Source: Pacificimonas aurantium (lineage in GTDB: Bacteria; Pseudomonadota; Alphaproteobacteria; Sphingomonadales; Sphingomonadaceae). From it: a stretch of 64,000 bases of DNA. The position numbers and the translations under genes are program-made. This document shows, piece after piece, positions 54,186-61,931 of this stretch. Below the pieces are notes generated by a model, which was not told where the DNA came from, searched no databases, and saw only the letters and a list, made by a program, of their open reading frames with translations. Every line of letters starts with the position of its first letter. Within the stretch, counting starts at the first letter, position 1. The stretch is taken from NCBI RefSeq assembly GCF_020092905.1, contig NZ_JAGSGB010000001.1:186001-250000 (forward strand), in the 5' to 3' direction.

Positions 54186-54200
54186 TTGCAAAACATGCAA
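54186..54200. promoter_or_regulatory. Candidate LysR box TTGCA-N5-TGCAA upstream of the candidate sRNA
   Basis: TTGCA-AAACA-TGCAA is a perfect 5+5 inverted repeat containing a T-N11-A LysR-type core (TGCA-N5-TGCA). The same arrangement, with the same inverted arms and three of the five spacer bases, occurs at 55453-55467. The LysR gene lies between the two sites. Confidence 0.5.
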
Positions 54201-54204
54201 AGTC

Positions 54205-54324
54205 GTTAGAGGCTTTCGCAATTGCGACAAAGGCCGGTCATCGGCCATCCAATAGTCGTCCAGCAGGACAATCCTCCCCAAGGATACATTCTGGGCCGGT
54301 GCTTCTCGCACCGGCCCTTTTTTT
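54205..54324 (+). ncRNA. Candidate small RNA made of four consecutive stem-loops
   Basis: Four hairpins follow one another within 95 bases: GGCCG-GTCAT-CGGCC (54232-54246), GTCC-AGCA-GGAC (54258-54269), ATCCT-CCCCA-AGGAT (54271-54285) and a 10-bp terminator stem with T7 (54293-54324). The third loop exposes a C-rich CCUCCCC stretch able to pair with Shine-Dalgarno sequences. The terminator is over 300 nt from ppdK, which argues for its own transcript. The 5' end is a guess; a 12-bp palindrome TCGCAATTGCGA sits at 54216-54227. No ORF is present. Confidence 0.5.
54293..54324 (+). terminator. Strong intrinsic terminator
   Basis: GGGCCGGTGC-TTCTC-GCACCGGCCC is a perfect 10-bp stem followed by seven T residues, on the plus strand only. 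It ends the candidate sRNA or a very long ppdK 3' UTR. The minus-strand LysR gene, which ends at 54374, cannot use it in this orientation. Confidence 0.93.
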
Positions 54325-54373
54325 GTCTGGAGAAGATTGGCGAGCCCGGGTCCGCGCGGCGTCGCGGCCCGGC

Positions 54374-55264
54374 CTAATGCCCCGCGTCGGCGCTCGCTTC
54401 CTCAAGCACCCAGTCGCGGAACTTGACGATCGACTGGCGGCTGCCCGAGGCCGGGCGAATGGCGATATAATAGCTGTACGGCGTGGGGATTTTCTCGCCG
54501 AAAGGGCGCTCGAGGCGCGGTGTCTGGCCGGGATAGAAGGCAACCATGTCTTCCAGCACCAGCGCGACCCCCAGGCTCGCTTCCGCCGCCGAGACCATCA
54601 CCGGTCCGCTGTCGTACGTTTCCAGCCGGCGGCCGGGCGGCTCGGCCAGGCTCATCCCCTCCAGCCAGGACGGGAGCAGCTGCTCCAGTCCCGAATGGAC
54701 GAGCAGCGTCTGGTCCTGCAGCCGGTCGACCACTCCTTCGCCGGGGGGAACGAGACCCGGCGCCGCCACCGCGGACACGGCCTGCGGCTTCAGGATCTGC
54801 ATGTCCGGCCGCGCGGCCGCGTCGCTCGCGAACATGATGACCGCGTCCAGGCTGATGCCCAGCTTCGCGCGCGGCGAGCCCGACGAGTCGAAGCTGATGC
54901 GGATGTCGGGGTAGCGTTCGCGAAAGCGGTGCAGCCGCGGCATCAGCCAGGCGCCCGCAAATGAGGGCGGCACACCGATGGCAATACTGGGGTCGCTGTC
55001 GCCGTTCACCGTTTCCAGCGCGCCGACCAGCGCGTCATATGGCTCTTCGATCAGGCCGAGGAGCTGGCGCCCCGCCTCGGTCAGCTTCAGCTCGTGATGG
55101 CGGCGGTCGAACAGGCGCCGGCCGGTATGCGTCTCGAGCGCCTGCACGCGCCGGCTCAAGGCCGAGACCGACAGGTTCAGTTCCTTGGCCGCCTCCGTCA
55201 GGGTCCGGCCCCGGGCGGATGTGATGAACGCCTCCAGGGCGCCTGCTGGGGGTAACCGTCTCAT
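54374..55264 (-). CDS. LysR family transcriptional regulator (GcvA-like)
   Basis: A 296-residue DNA-binding regulator. The N-terminal winged helix-turn-helix has the LysR pattern ALEAFITSARGRTLTEAAKELNLSVSALSRRVQALETHTGRRLF, with LKLTEAGRQLL as the wing and helix. The substrate-binding domain follows from about residue 90. The effector is unknown. Two matching dyads of LysR type lie on either side of the gene (54186 and 55453), and a related TTGC-N6-GCAA element is at 55335-55348, between the gene and the secreted protein. It is divergent from the 99-residue secreted protein. Confidence 0.92.
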   Translation of the reverse strand: MRRLPPAGALEAFITSARGRTLTEAAKELNLSVSALSRRVQALETHTGRRLFDRRHHELKLTEAGRQLLGLIEEPYDALVGALETVNGDSDPSIAIGVPPSFAGAWLMPRLHRFRERYPDIRISFDSSGSPRAKLGISLDAVIMFASDAAARPDMQILKPQAVSAVAAPGLVPPGEGVVDRLQDQTLLVHSGLEQLLPSWLEGMSLAEPPGRRLETYDSGPVMVSAAEASLGVALVLEDMVAFYPGQTPRLERPFGEKIPTPYSYYIAIRPASGSRQSIVKFRDWVLEEASADAGH

Positions 55265-55452
55265 GCTCCTCGCGAGCTCTCCTTCGCGCGCACTGCGCCT
55301 TCACGCCTCCCCCTCAAAGGCAATCGTCTCAGAATTGCTGCGCTGCAACAAGCGCTATCATGTTCGTCCCCGCCCATTGTACCGGCGATCCCCTGTCCCG
55401 CACGGCTTCCGAACCACAATTCGGCCAGCGACCTCTCTACAATGAGGGGAGT

Positions 55453-55467
55453 TTGCAAAATGTGCAA
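55453..55467. promoter_or_regulatory. Candidate LysR box TTGCA-N5-TGCAA upstream of the secreted protein
   Basis: TTGCA-AAATG-TGCAA, perfect 5+5 dyad with the same arms as the site at 54186, positioned 84 bases before the start of the small secreted protein and in the divergent region with lysR. Confidence 0.5.
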
Positions 55468-55550
55468 GGTGGCGCTCGTCAGTTTCAATTCTCACTCAAA
55501 TCGAACGGGCGTATGTTGCAACGCACAAGACGAGTGAAGGGAGTCTCACG

Positions 55551-55850
55551 ATGAAGACCTGGATTTATGCAGCTGCGCTGGCAGCGACCGTTTCCGCAAC
55601 CGTTCCGGCCGTCGCCGGTGGCCCGCTGGACACGCGTCGCTTCAGCTTTACCGACGAAGCGACCGGCTACCACGTCACGGCGCGCAAATCCGCGGTCGGC
55701 ACGCTTTACCTGCGCGGTGAGCACCCCGCCACCGGTGAGACCTTCAAGCTGACCGTCTCGCGCGACGGCCTGGTCGAGGGTACCTGGGAAGGCGAAACCG
55801 TCGCCTACACCATCGACGAGCAGAAGTATCAGGAGCTCGCCTCCCGCTAA
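55551..55850 (+). CDS. Small secreted protein, function unknown
   Basis: Ninety-nine residues beginning MKTWIYAAALAATVSA, then TVPAVAG, a clear signal peptide. The mature ~75 residues are beta-rich and polar (RRFSFTDEATGYHVTARKS, TFKLTVSRDGLVEGTWEGE). No named family is recognised. AAGGGAG is well placed before the ATG. It is divergent from the LysR gene with an intergenic region of 286 bases that holds one candidate LysR box and a second TTGC-N6-GCAA dyad, so it is a likely target of that regulator. Confidence 0.75.
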   Translation: MKTWIYAAALAATVSATVPAVAGGPLDTRRFSFTDEATGYHVTARKSAVGTLYLRGEHPATGETFKLTVSRDGLVEGTWEGETVAYTIDEQKYQELASR

Positions 55851-55857
55851 GGCTTGA

Positions 55858-55887
55858 GAACGGCGCTTCCGACAGGCGGCGCCGTTC
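55858..55887 (+). terminator. Hairpin after the secreted protein gene
   Basis: GAACGGCGC (55858-55866) pairs with GCGCCGTTC (55879-55887), a perfect 9-bp stem starting 8 nt after the stop. No T-run follows, so termination strength is uncertain. Confidence 0.45.
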
Positions 55888-55938
55888 CTCGCACCCCGCT
55901 GCTTGCGGGGCCGGACCGGCTGGCATAGGCGAACGGTC

Positions 55939-57570
55939 ATGCCGACCGTTTCCCAGACGCTGGTCAAGGCGCTCGGCGCCCAAGGCGTCACCCGCGTCTT
56001 CTGCGTTCCCGGCGAATCCTATCTCGCCGTGCTCGATGCGCTCTACGACGCGCGCGACGACATCGATCTCATCACCTGCCGCCACGAGGCTGCCGCCACC
56101 AACATGGCGGAGGCAGAGGCAAAGCTGACCGGCCGCGCCGGCGTCGCCATGGTCACTCGCGGCCCCGGCGCCACCCACGCGTCGATCGGCATACACACCG
56201 CCTTTCAGGATTCGACCCCGCTTGTCCTGTTCGTGGGCGATGTCGGCACCGACATGGCCGGCCGCGAGGCCTTTCAGGAAATCGACTATAACCGCTATTT
56301 CGGCAGCTTCGCCAAGGCGGTGATCGCTCTCGACAGGCCGGCGCGCACGCCGGAACTTCTGGCCCGTGCCTTCGCGCTTGCGGTGTCGGGCCGCCCCGGG
56401 CCGGTTGTCGTGACCCTGCCCGAGGATCTGCTCCTCGCAGACGCGCCGCCAGCTCTCGCCGCTCCCGCGCTGCGCCCCGAACCCTCGCCCGATGCGGGCG
56501 CCGTGGCTCAGCTTGCCGCCATGCTCGAAACGGCGGAACGTCCCGTACTCTGGCTCGGCGGGCCGGACTGGACGGCCGACGACCGCGAGCATGTCCGCAC
56601 CTTCGCGGAGGCCGCCAACGTCTCCGTCGTCACCTCGTGGCGGCGAAAGGCGCATTTCGACAATGGCCATTCCCACTATGCCGGCGAGCTCGGACTGGGC
56701 GCCAATCCGACGCTCGTCGAGCGCGTGACGTCGAGCGACCTGATCATCGCGCTCGGCACGCGCCTCGGAGAAGTGACGAGTCTCGGCTACACACTGCCCG
56801 CCGTGCCGCAGCCCGGCCAGCCGCTCGTACACATCCATCCCGATGCAGGTACGCTCGGCGATGTGCGCCGCCCGGCTCTCGCCATCCAGTCCTCCAGCCG
56901 CCTCGCCGCCAAGGCGCTGGCCGAAGTCGGCTATGTCATCGACGGCAGCGCCCGTACCGACTGGGTTGCCTCCGCGCGGGCAGACTATGAGGACTGGACC
57001 CGGCCCACCGACGTCGAGTCGGGGGTCAATCCGGCCGCTGTGATCCACCAGCTGTCGGAAGCCCTGCCTTCCGGGACCGTCTTCGCGAACGGCGCGGGGA
57101 ATTTCGCGGGCTGGCTGCACCGCTTTCACCATCACCGCGAGGTGGGCACCCAGCTCGCGCCGACCTCGGGCGCCATGGGCTACGGGGTCCCGGCGGCGAT
57201 CGCGGCCGCACTCGTTACCGGAAACCGCAGCGTCTGCGTCGCGGGAGACGGCGATTTCCTCATGTCGGGGTCGGAGCTTGCAACCGCCGTCCGGTACGGC
57301 GCGAAGACGCTGTTCGTCGTCATGGACAATGGCCAGCTCGGCACCATCCGCATGCATCAGGAACGCGACTTTCCCGGCCGGCAAAGCGGCACCGGCCTCA
57401 CCAATCCCGATTTCGCGGCCTATGCCGCCAGCTTCGGCGTCCCCGGCTGGACCGTCGAGAGGACGGAGGATTTCGCCGCCGCACTCCGGGAGGCGCTGGC
57501 CGTCGACGGGCCCGCCCTCATCTGCTGCCGCACCGATCCGAGCGAGATCGCCCCCGGCAGGCGCATCTAG
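55939..57570 (+). CDS. Thiamine pyrophosphate-dependent enzyme (acetolactate synthase-like)
   Basis: A 543-residue three-domain TPP enzyme. The N-terminal domain has RVFCVPGESYLAVLDALYD and the catalytic-glutamate region CRHEAAATNMAEAEAKLTG. The central FAD/nucleotide-like domain follows, and the C-terminal TPP-binding motif is GDGDFLMSGSELATAVRYGAKTLFVVMDN. It resembles ilvB-type and related decarboxylases, but no ilvN-like small subunit is adjacent, so biosynthetic acetolactate synthase is not assured. ATG 55939 begins the conserved domain; the RBS is weak. Confidence 0.88.
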   Translation: MPTVSQTLVKALGAQGVTRVFCVPGESYLAVLDALYDARDDIDLITCRHEAAATNMAEAEAKLTGRAGVAMVTRGPGATHASIGIHTAFQDSTPLVLFVGDVGTDMAGREAFQEIDYNRYFGSFAKAVIALDRPARTPELLARAFALAVSGRPGPVVVTLPEDLLLADAPPALAAPALRPEPSPDAGAVAQLAAMLETAERPVLWLGGPDWTADDREHVRTFAEAANVSVVTSWRRKAHFDNGHSHYAGELGLGANPTLVERVTSSDLIIALGTRLGEVTSLGYTLPAVPQPGQPLVHIHPDAGTLGDVRRPALAIQSSSRLAAKALAEVGYVIDGSARTDWVASARADYEDWTRPTDVESGVNPAAVIHQLSEALPSGTVFANGAGNFAGWLHRFHHHREVGTQLAPTSGAMGYGVPAAIAAALVTGNRSVCVAGDGDFLMSGSELATAVRYGAKTLFVVMDNGQLGTIRMHQERDFPGRQSGTGLTNPDFAAYAASFGVPGWTVERTEDFAAALREALAVDGPALICCRTDPSEIAPGRRI

Positions 57571-57680
57571 CGCCTAGCCGTCATTCCCCGCCTGCCCGGA
57601 GACGGTGCCGGCGCCTTGCAGGTCCGCCCCTTCAGCTTCGGTTCGTCGAACCCATCGCGCCGGCCCACCACGGCGATCGG

Positions 57681-58310
57681 CTAGGGTCGTCGGTCCGAAG
57701 CCAGCAAGATGGACCTGCCCAGGCATTCAGGGTCTTCGGCGACATAGATGACCGTTTGAAAGCCCCCGTCGCGAAACCGGCGGTCATATTCTTCTGGCGC
57801 CAGGCTGGCATGGTAGACGCTCTCGCCTGCGACCGTCCCCGTGACCTCTCCTTCGCCGGTCCCGACCGTCAGCATGATCGCCCCGCCGGGCAGGGTGAGT
57901 CGGCACAGCTCAGGAATTGCCAGTCGCTGTTCGTCGACCGACAAGTGGAAAAAGCCGTCCCAGCTATAGATACCTCCGAAGGTCTCGCGCGGCGGCAGCG
58001 TCTTCATGTCGCCGACTCGCCAGTCGGCACCTGGATAATTCTCGCGCGCAAGCCCGATCATCGCCGGCGAATAGTCGATGCCCGTCAGTGTGAACCCCCG
58101 GTCCAGCAAATAGCCGGCAATCGGAACCCCGGACCCGCATCCGAGATCGAGGAGGCTACAGCCTGCGGGCACCGCCGCGATGAAGCGGTCCAGCCAGGGC
58201 TTCTCGTAAAGACTGGTCAGCCGCGCCCTGTTCCAATGCGCGGCGTTCCGCTCGTAAACGCCGTGGGTCGCCTGCCTCGCTTCACGCATATGATCGGGGC
58301 TGTGCCGCAT
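57681..58310 (-). CDS. Class I SAM-dependent methyltransferase
   Basis: About 209 residues with SAM motif I in LLDLGCGSGVPIAGYLLD, the acidic residue in LTGIDYSPAMIGLAREN and WRVGDMKTLP. It belongs to a group of small-molecule methyltransferases that starts near REARQATHGVYERNAAHW. ATG 58310 is proposed; ATG 58289 is an equally plausible start because neither has a good ribosome-binding site. The substrate is unknown. It lies 95 nt downstream of soxR on the same strand. Confidence 0.82.
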   Translation of the reverse strand: MRHSPDHMREARQATHGVYERNAAHWNRARLTSLYEKPWLDRFIAAVPAGCSLLDLGCGSGVPIAGYLLDRGFTLTGIDYSPAMIGLARENYPGADWRVGDMKTLPPRETFGGIYSWDGFFHLSVDEQRLAIPELCRLTLPGGAIMLTVGTGEGEVTGTVAGESVYHASLAPEEYDRRFRDGGFQTVIYVAEDPECLGRSILLASDRRP

Positions 58311-58405
58311 GACCGGTTGATAGCCATGGACGCGGCGCGGCTCCACAGCCCGTTCGCGATCCCGGGCCGCGATGGCCGGACAGGCGCTCGGACGCGCCCG
58401 ACCGT

Positions 58406-58888
58406 CTAGGCCTTTCTCGGCAGGGCCATCTGCGATGGCCGGTCGCCGATCACCCATCTGGGGCCCGCGCCCTTTTCCCGTGCTGCGTCTTCAGGATTCC
58501 AGAGGGCGCATGTCTTCATCGACAGGCAGCCGCAACCGATGCAGCCGTCCAGATTGTCGCGCAGCCGCGTCAGCCGCTCGATCCGCCGGTTCAGATCTTC
58601 GCGGATCGCTGCCGCCAGCTTCGCCCAGTCCTTTGCGTTCGGCGTGCGCCCATAAGGCAGCGAGGCCAGCGCGCCGCGAATGTCCTCCAGGCTGAGGCCG
58701 AGTTGCTGCGCGATGCGAATGAAGCTGAGGCGGCGGATGTCGGCGCGAAGGTAGCGGCGCTGGTTGCCGCCCGAGCGCATCGGCGTGATCAGGCCTTCCT
58801 TCTCGTAGAAGCGGATCGCCGAAACGCTCGCGCCCGTCCGCTCGGCCAGCGCACCGATAGAGATGATGTCCCCCGGTTTCAGGGCCAT
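58406..58888 (-). CDS. soxR: Redox-sensitive transcriptional activator SoxR
   Basis: MerR-family regulator that senses redox-cycling compounds through a [2Fe-2S] cluster, 160 residues. The helix-turn-helix is ISIGALAERTGASVSAIRFYEKEGLI. The cluster cysteines are at 116, 119, 121 and 127 in CIGCGCLSMKTC, the exact SoxR spacing C-x2-C-x-C-x5-C. It is divergent from a VOC-family gene, with a SoxR box between them. No soxS is present, as expected outside enterics. Confidence 0.97.
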   Translation of the reverse strand: MALKPGDIISIGALAERTGASVSAIRFYEKEGLITPMRSGGNQRRYLRADIRRLSFIRIAQQLGLSLEDIRGALASLPYGRTPNAKDWAKLAAAIREDLNRRIERLTRLRDNLDGCIGCGCLSMKTCALWNPEDAAREKGAGPRWVIGDRPSQMALPRKA

Positions 58889-58948
58889 GCCGCCACCTTT
58901 CCCGTCCCATTGCTGCCTGACCCGAGGCCGTAACGCAAAAACACCTTG

Positions 58949-58968
58949 ACCTCAATGAAGGTTTAGGT
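58949..58968. promoter_or_regulatory. SoxR box between soxR and the VOC gene
   Basis: ACCTCAATGAAGGTTTAGGT is a dyad whose CCTCAA and TTTAGG arms match the SoxR consensus CCTCAAG-TTAA-CTTGAGG closely. A TTGACC -35 element overlaps its left end (58946-58951), as in MerR-type promoters with an extended spacer. Confidence 0.8.
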
Positions 58969-59048
58969 TGCAGAGAATGGAGCGGCACCGAGTCGAAGCG
59001 CATCGAAATCCATCGATCGCTGTCGACGCACAAGGAAAGGACGCCGCC

Positions 59049-59465
59049 ATGACAGAACGAACCGCAAGCTCCGAGACCAACCCCGCGCCTGCCGCACTGC
59101 TCGAACATGTGAATTACACCGTAGCCGATCCGGGCCGCACGGCGTCGATGCTGCAGGCCGTCTTCGGCTGGACGCGCCGCTGGGAGGGGCCGTCCATTTC
59201 CGGCGGTCGCACCGTCCATGTCGGCACGCAGGACCGCTATGTCGCGCTGTTCTCGAAGGGGGAGCGCGGCGCCAGGCCGGACAACTACGCCACGCCCGGC
59301 GGGCTCAACCATCTGGGAATCGTCGTCGAGGACCTCGGAGCGGCCGAACGTCGTGTTCGGGACTACGGACTGAAGCCGCATTCCCACCAGACCTACGATC
59401 CCGGCAGCCGCTTCTATTTCCACGACGCCGACGGCATCGAATATGAGGTGGTCAGCTATGGCTGA
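59049..59465 (+). CDS. VOC family protein (glyoxalase/bleomycin-resistance fold), likely SoxR target
   Basis: A 138-residue single VOC-domain protein: LLEHVNYTVADPGRTASMLQ, VFGWTRRWEG, GGLNHLGIVVEDL and FYFHDADGIEYEVVSY, giving the metal-binding His/Glu residues of the fold. AAGGA precedes ATG 59049; the upstream in-frame ATG falls within the promoter. Its position downstream of a SoxR box suggests a role in handling redox-active or electrophilic compounds. The reaction is unknown. Confidence 0.88.
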   Translation: MTERTASSETNPAPAALLEHVNYTVADPGRTASMLQAVFGWTRRWEGPSISGGRTVHVGTQDRYVALFSKGERGARPDNYATPGGLNHLGIVVEDLGAAERRVRDYGLKPHSHQTYDPGSRFYFHDADGIEYEVVSYG

Positions 59466-59497
59466 GCCACCTGCACGGGGCGCCCCGACGGGCGCGT

Positions 59498-60541
59498 TCA
59501 GGCGGGAATGTTGATCGTAAAGCGCGTCTCGCTCTCGTCGGAGGCCACTTCCAGCCAGCCGCCATGCGCCTTTGCGATTTCGTTCGAGATGTAGAGCCCC
59601 AGCCCCAGGCCCTGCTGACTGCTGCGCACCTGCGCGCGAAAGAAGGGCTGGAACAGCATCTCGCGCGTCTCCTCCGGGATGGGCGGGCCGGCGTTGCAGA
59701 CCGAAATGCGCAGGCGCTCGCCGTCCACCTTGGCCGCCACGCGCACCGGCTCGTCCGCCGATCCGTGAGTGACGGCATTCCCGAGGAGGTTGGATACGAC
59801 TTCCGTCAGCCGCGAGACGTCGCAACGCACCGTTTCGTCCAGGTCCAATTCGGTCTCGAACCGGAACTCGGGATTCACCAGCGCAACCTCGTGCACCACC
59901 TGGGCGATGCTGTCGTTCAGCCCGTTGGTCTCGACCTGATTCAAACCGATCCCGTCGCCCAGGCGCACGCGGGCGAAGTCCATCATGTTGTCGATAAGTT
60001 CGGACGCGCGGTCGGCGCTCAGCCGCATCTGCCTCACCACGTCCATCAGCTTCTCGTCGTCGATGCGTCGCTCGAGCACCGACAGACCCGATGTCATGGC
60101 GGCCACCGGGTTGCGAAGGTCATGGCCCAGGATCGCCAGGAACTGCTCGCGCAGGTCAGCCTCCACCTGCTGATCCTCGATAATCTCGGCGCGGGCCTTG
60201 TGATCGGTGACGTCGCGTACCGTGCAGACCAGCCGGTCGCCTTCCGGCACAGCCACCCAGGACAGCCAGCGATAGTCGCCCGTGCTGGTGCGATACCGAT
60301 TCTCGAGGCGAAGGACCGGATCGCCGTGCACGGCCTGCGCGAACGCCTCCTCGGACCGCTCGATATCGTCCGGATGCAGGAACTTCGTGTACGCCGCACC
60401 CAGCATCTCGGCGCGGGTCCAGCCGAGCGCCGCCGACCAGGAGGGATTCAGCGCGACGAAGCGCCCTTCCAGGTCGAGCACGCACATCAGGTCCGGCGTG
60501 ACGCGCCATGTCAGGCTGGCCTCGCGCGTATCCTGGCTCAT
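59498..60541 (-). CDS. PAS-domain sensor histidine kinase (orphan)
   Basis: A 347-residue soluble histidine kinase. The PAS domain (about 10-113) has LNPSWSAALGWTRAEMLG and FLHPDD. The H-box is FLAILGHDLRNP with His140. ATPase motifs are NLLGNAVTHG (N-box) and QGLGLGLYISNEIAKAHGG (G-boxes). No membrane helix is visible, so it senses an internal signal. No response regulator is adjacent. GGGAAGGGAAG precedes ATG 60541. Confidence 0.93.
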   Translation of the reverse strand: MSQDTREASLTWRVTPDLMCVLDLEGRFVALNPSWSAALGWTRAEMLGAAYTKFLHPDDIERSEEAFAQAVHGDPVLRLENRYRTSTGDYRWLSWVAVPEGDRLVCTVRDVTDHKARAEIIEDQQVEADLREQFLAILGHDLRNPVAAMTSGLSVLERRIDDEKLMDVVRQMRLSADRASELIDNMMDFARVRLGDGIGLNQVETNGLNDSIAQVVHEVALVNPEFRFETELDLDETVRCDVSRLTEVVSNLLGNAVTHGSADEPVRVAAKVDGERLRISVCNAGPPIPEETREMLFQPFFRAQVRSSQQGLGLGLYISNEIAKAHGGWLEVASDESETRFTINIPA

Positions 60542-60622
60542 CGACTTCCCTTCCCGCTGCGCCGGCGCCTTATCACGTTCAAACCGCTGCACGAAATCGG
60601 CACCCCGGCGGCCGGTTTGGGT

Positions 60623-61885
60623 CTATGGGCGCTTCAGGCGTTCGACAAGCTTTCCGACCGTGGCACCCTGCACCAATACGGAAAAGAGCACCACGACGAA
60701 CGTCGCCATCAGGAGCGCATCGCGCAAGGGCCCCGAGGGCAGCGACAGAGCGAGTGCGATGGAAATGCCCCCGCGCAGGCCGCCCCAGACCAGGATCGGA
60801 TAGGCGGGCCGGTCCAGCTTCTTTACCGGCCGCAGCACGAGGAGCGGCGCGCCGACCGCCAGCGCCCGCGCCAGCAGCACGAGCGGCAGCGACATCAGGC
60901 CGAGGAAGAGCAGCGAGGGCGCCAGGGTCAGCACGATGACCTCCAGCCCGATCAGGAGGAACAGGACGCTGTTCAGCATCTCGTCCAGCAGCTCCCAGAA
61001 TTTCAGCAGATAGTCGCGGGTGGTATCGCTCATCGCATAGGTGACGCCGTGATTGCCGATCAGCAGCCCCGCCACCGCCATCGCCACCGGCCCGGCAAAA
61101 TGGAGATGCGACGACAGCGCATAGCCGCCCATGACGACGGCCAGGCTGATCAGCACTTCCAGCGCATATTCGTCGATCGCCGCCATTGCCTTGTAGGCGA
61201 GAAACCCGGCGACCAGGCCGACCAGAATGCCGCCGCCCGCTTCGATGGCGAACAGTTCCGCGCCCGCGGCCAGCGAGAAGTCCGCGCCCGACAGCGCTGC
61301 CGACAGGATGATCGAGAAGACGACGACTCCGACGCCGTCGTTGAACAGGCTTTCGCCCGCCACCGTGGCCTGCAGCGTCTCGGGTACCTCCGCGCGCTTC
61401 AGGATGCCGAGCACGGAGACCGGGTCCGTCGGGCTGATCAAGGCGCCGAACAAGAGGCACCAGATGAAGGGGACGTCCACCCCCGCTACCCCGGCGAGGA
61501 AGAAGAAGCCGGCCCCGACGATGAAGGTCGACAGGATGACGCCGACGGTCGACAGCACCAATATGGGCAGCCAGCCCTTCTTCAGCTCGTCGAGATCGAC
61601 GTGCAGCGCGCCCGCGAACAGCAGGAAGCTCAGCATGCCCTGCAGCAGCGTGTCGGAGAAGTCGAGAGACACCAGGAACCGCTCGACATCGTCGTCGAAG
61701 GTCACGCCCGGCAGCAGGTAGTTTGCCGCCATCAGGATCAGCGAGGCTCCGGCGCCCATCACCGTCAGGCCGATGACGTGCGGCAGCTTCAGCAGCCGGT
61801 GATTGAGATAGCCGAGCAGCGCAGCCGCGACGATGACGATAGAGGCGGCGTCGAAGGGACTGAGGGTGGCGGCGGTCTCGTGCAT
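60623..61885 (-). CDS. CPA1-type Na+/H+ antiporter
   Basis: A 420-residue cation/proton antiporter of the NhaP/CPA1 family with about 12 membrane helices. Diagnostic segments are CLLFGALISPTDPVSVLGILK with the conserved Asp pair region, GESLFNDGVGVVVF, and VWGGLRGGISIALALSLP. It likely exports Na+ or K+ in exchange for H+ at the cytoplasmic membrane. AGAGGGGG precedes ATG 61885. It lies 46 nt downstream of bioA. Confidence 0.94.
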   Translation of the reverse strand: MHETAATLSPFDAASIVIVAAALLGYLNHRLLKLPHVIGLTVMGAGASLILMAANYLLPGVTFDDDVERFLVSLDFSDTLLQGMLSFLLFAGALHVDLDELKKGWLPILVLSTVGVILSTFIVGAGFFFLAGVAGVDVPFIWCLLFGALISPTDPVSVLGILKRAEVPETLQATVAGESLFNDGVGVVVFSIILSAALSGADFSLAAGAELFAIEAGGGILVGLVAGFLAYKAMAAIDEYALEVLISLAVVMGGYALSSHLHFAGPVAMAVAGLLIGNHGVTYAMSDTTRDYLLKFWELLDEMLNSVLFLLIGLEVIVLTLAPSLLFLGLMSLPLVLLARALAVGAPLLVLRPVKKLDRPAYPILVWGGLRGGISIALALSLPSGPLRDALLMATFVVVLFSVLVQGATVGKLVERLKRP

Positions 61886-61931
61886 CCCCCCTCTTAACCC
61901 GGCCTCGCGCACGATCACCCCGTCGCGCGAA

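Noticed and set aside
54105-54311. Minus-strand small ORF over the candidate sRNA
   Set aside because: It runs through the terminator stem, lacks a ribosome-binding site and shows no recognisable sequence.
59564-61897. Long plus-strand frame across the histidine kinase and antiporter
   Set aside because: Its translation is His/Gln/Arg-rich and featureless, while both minus-strand genes carry full family motifs.
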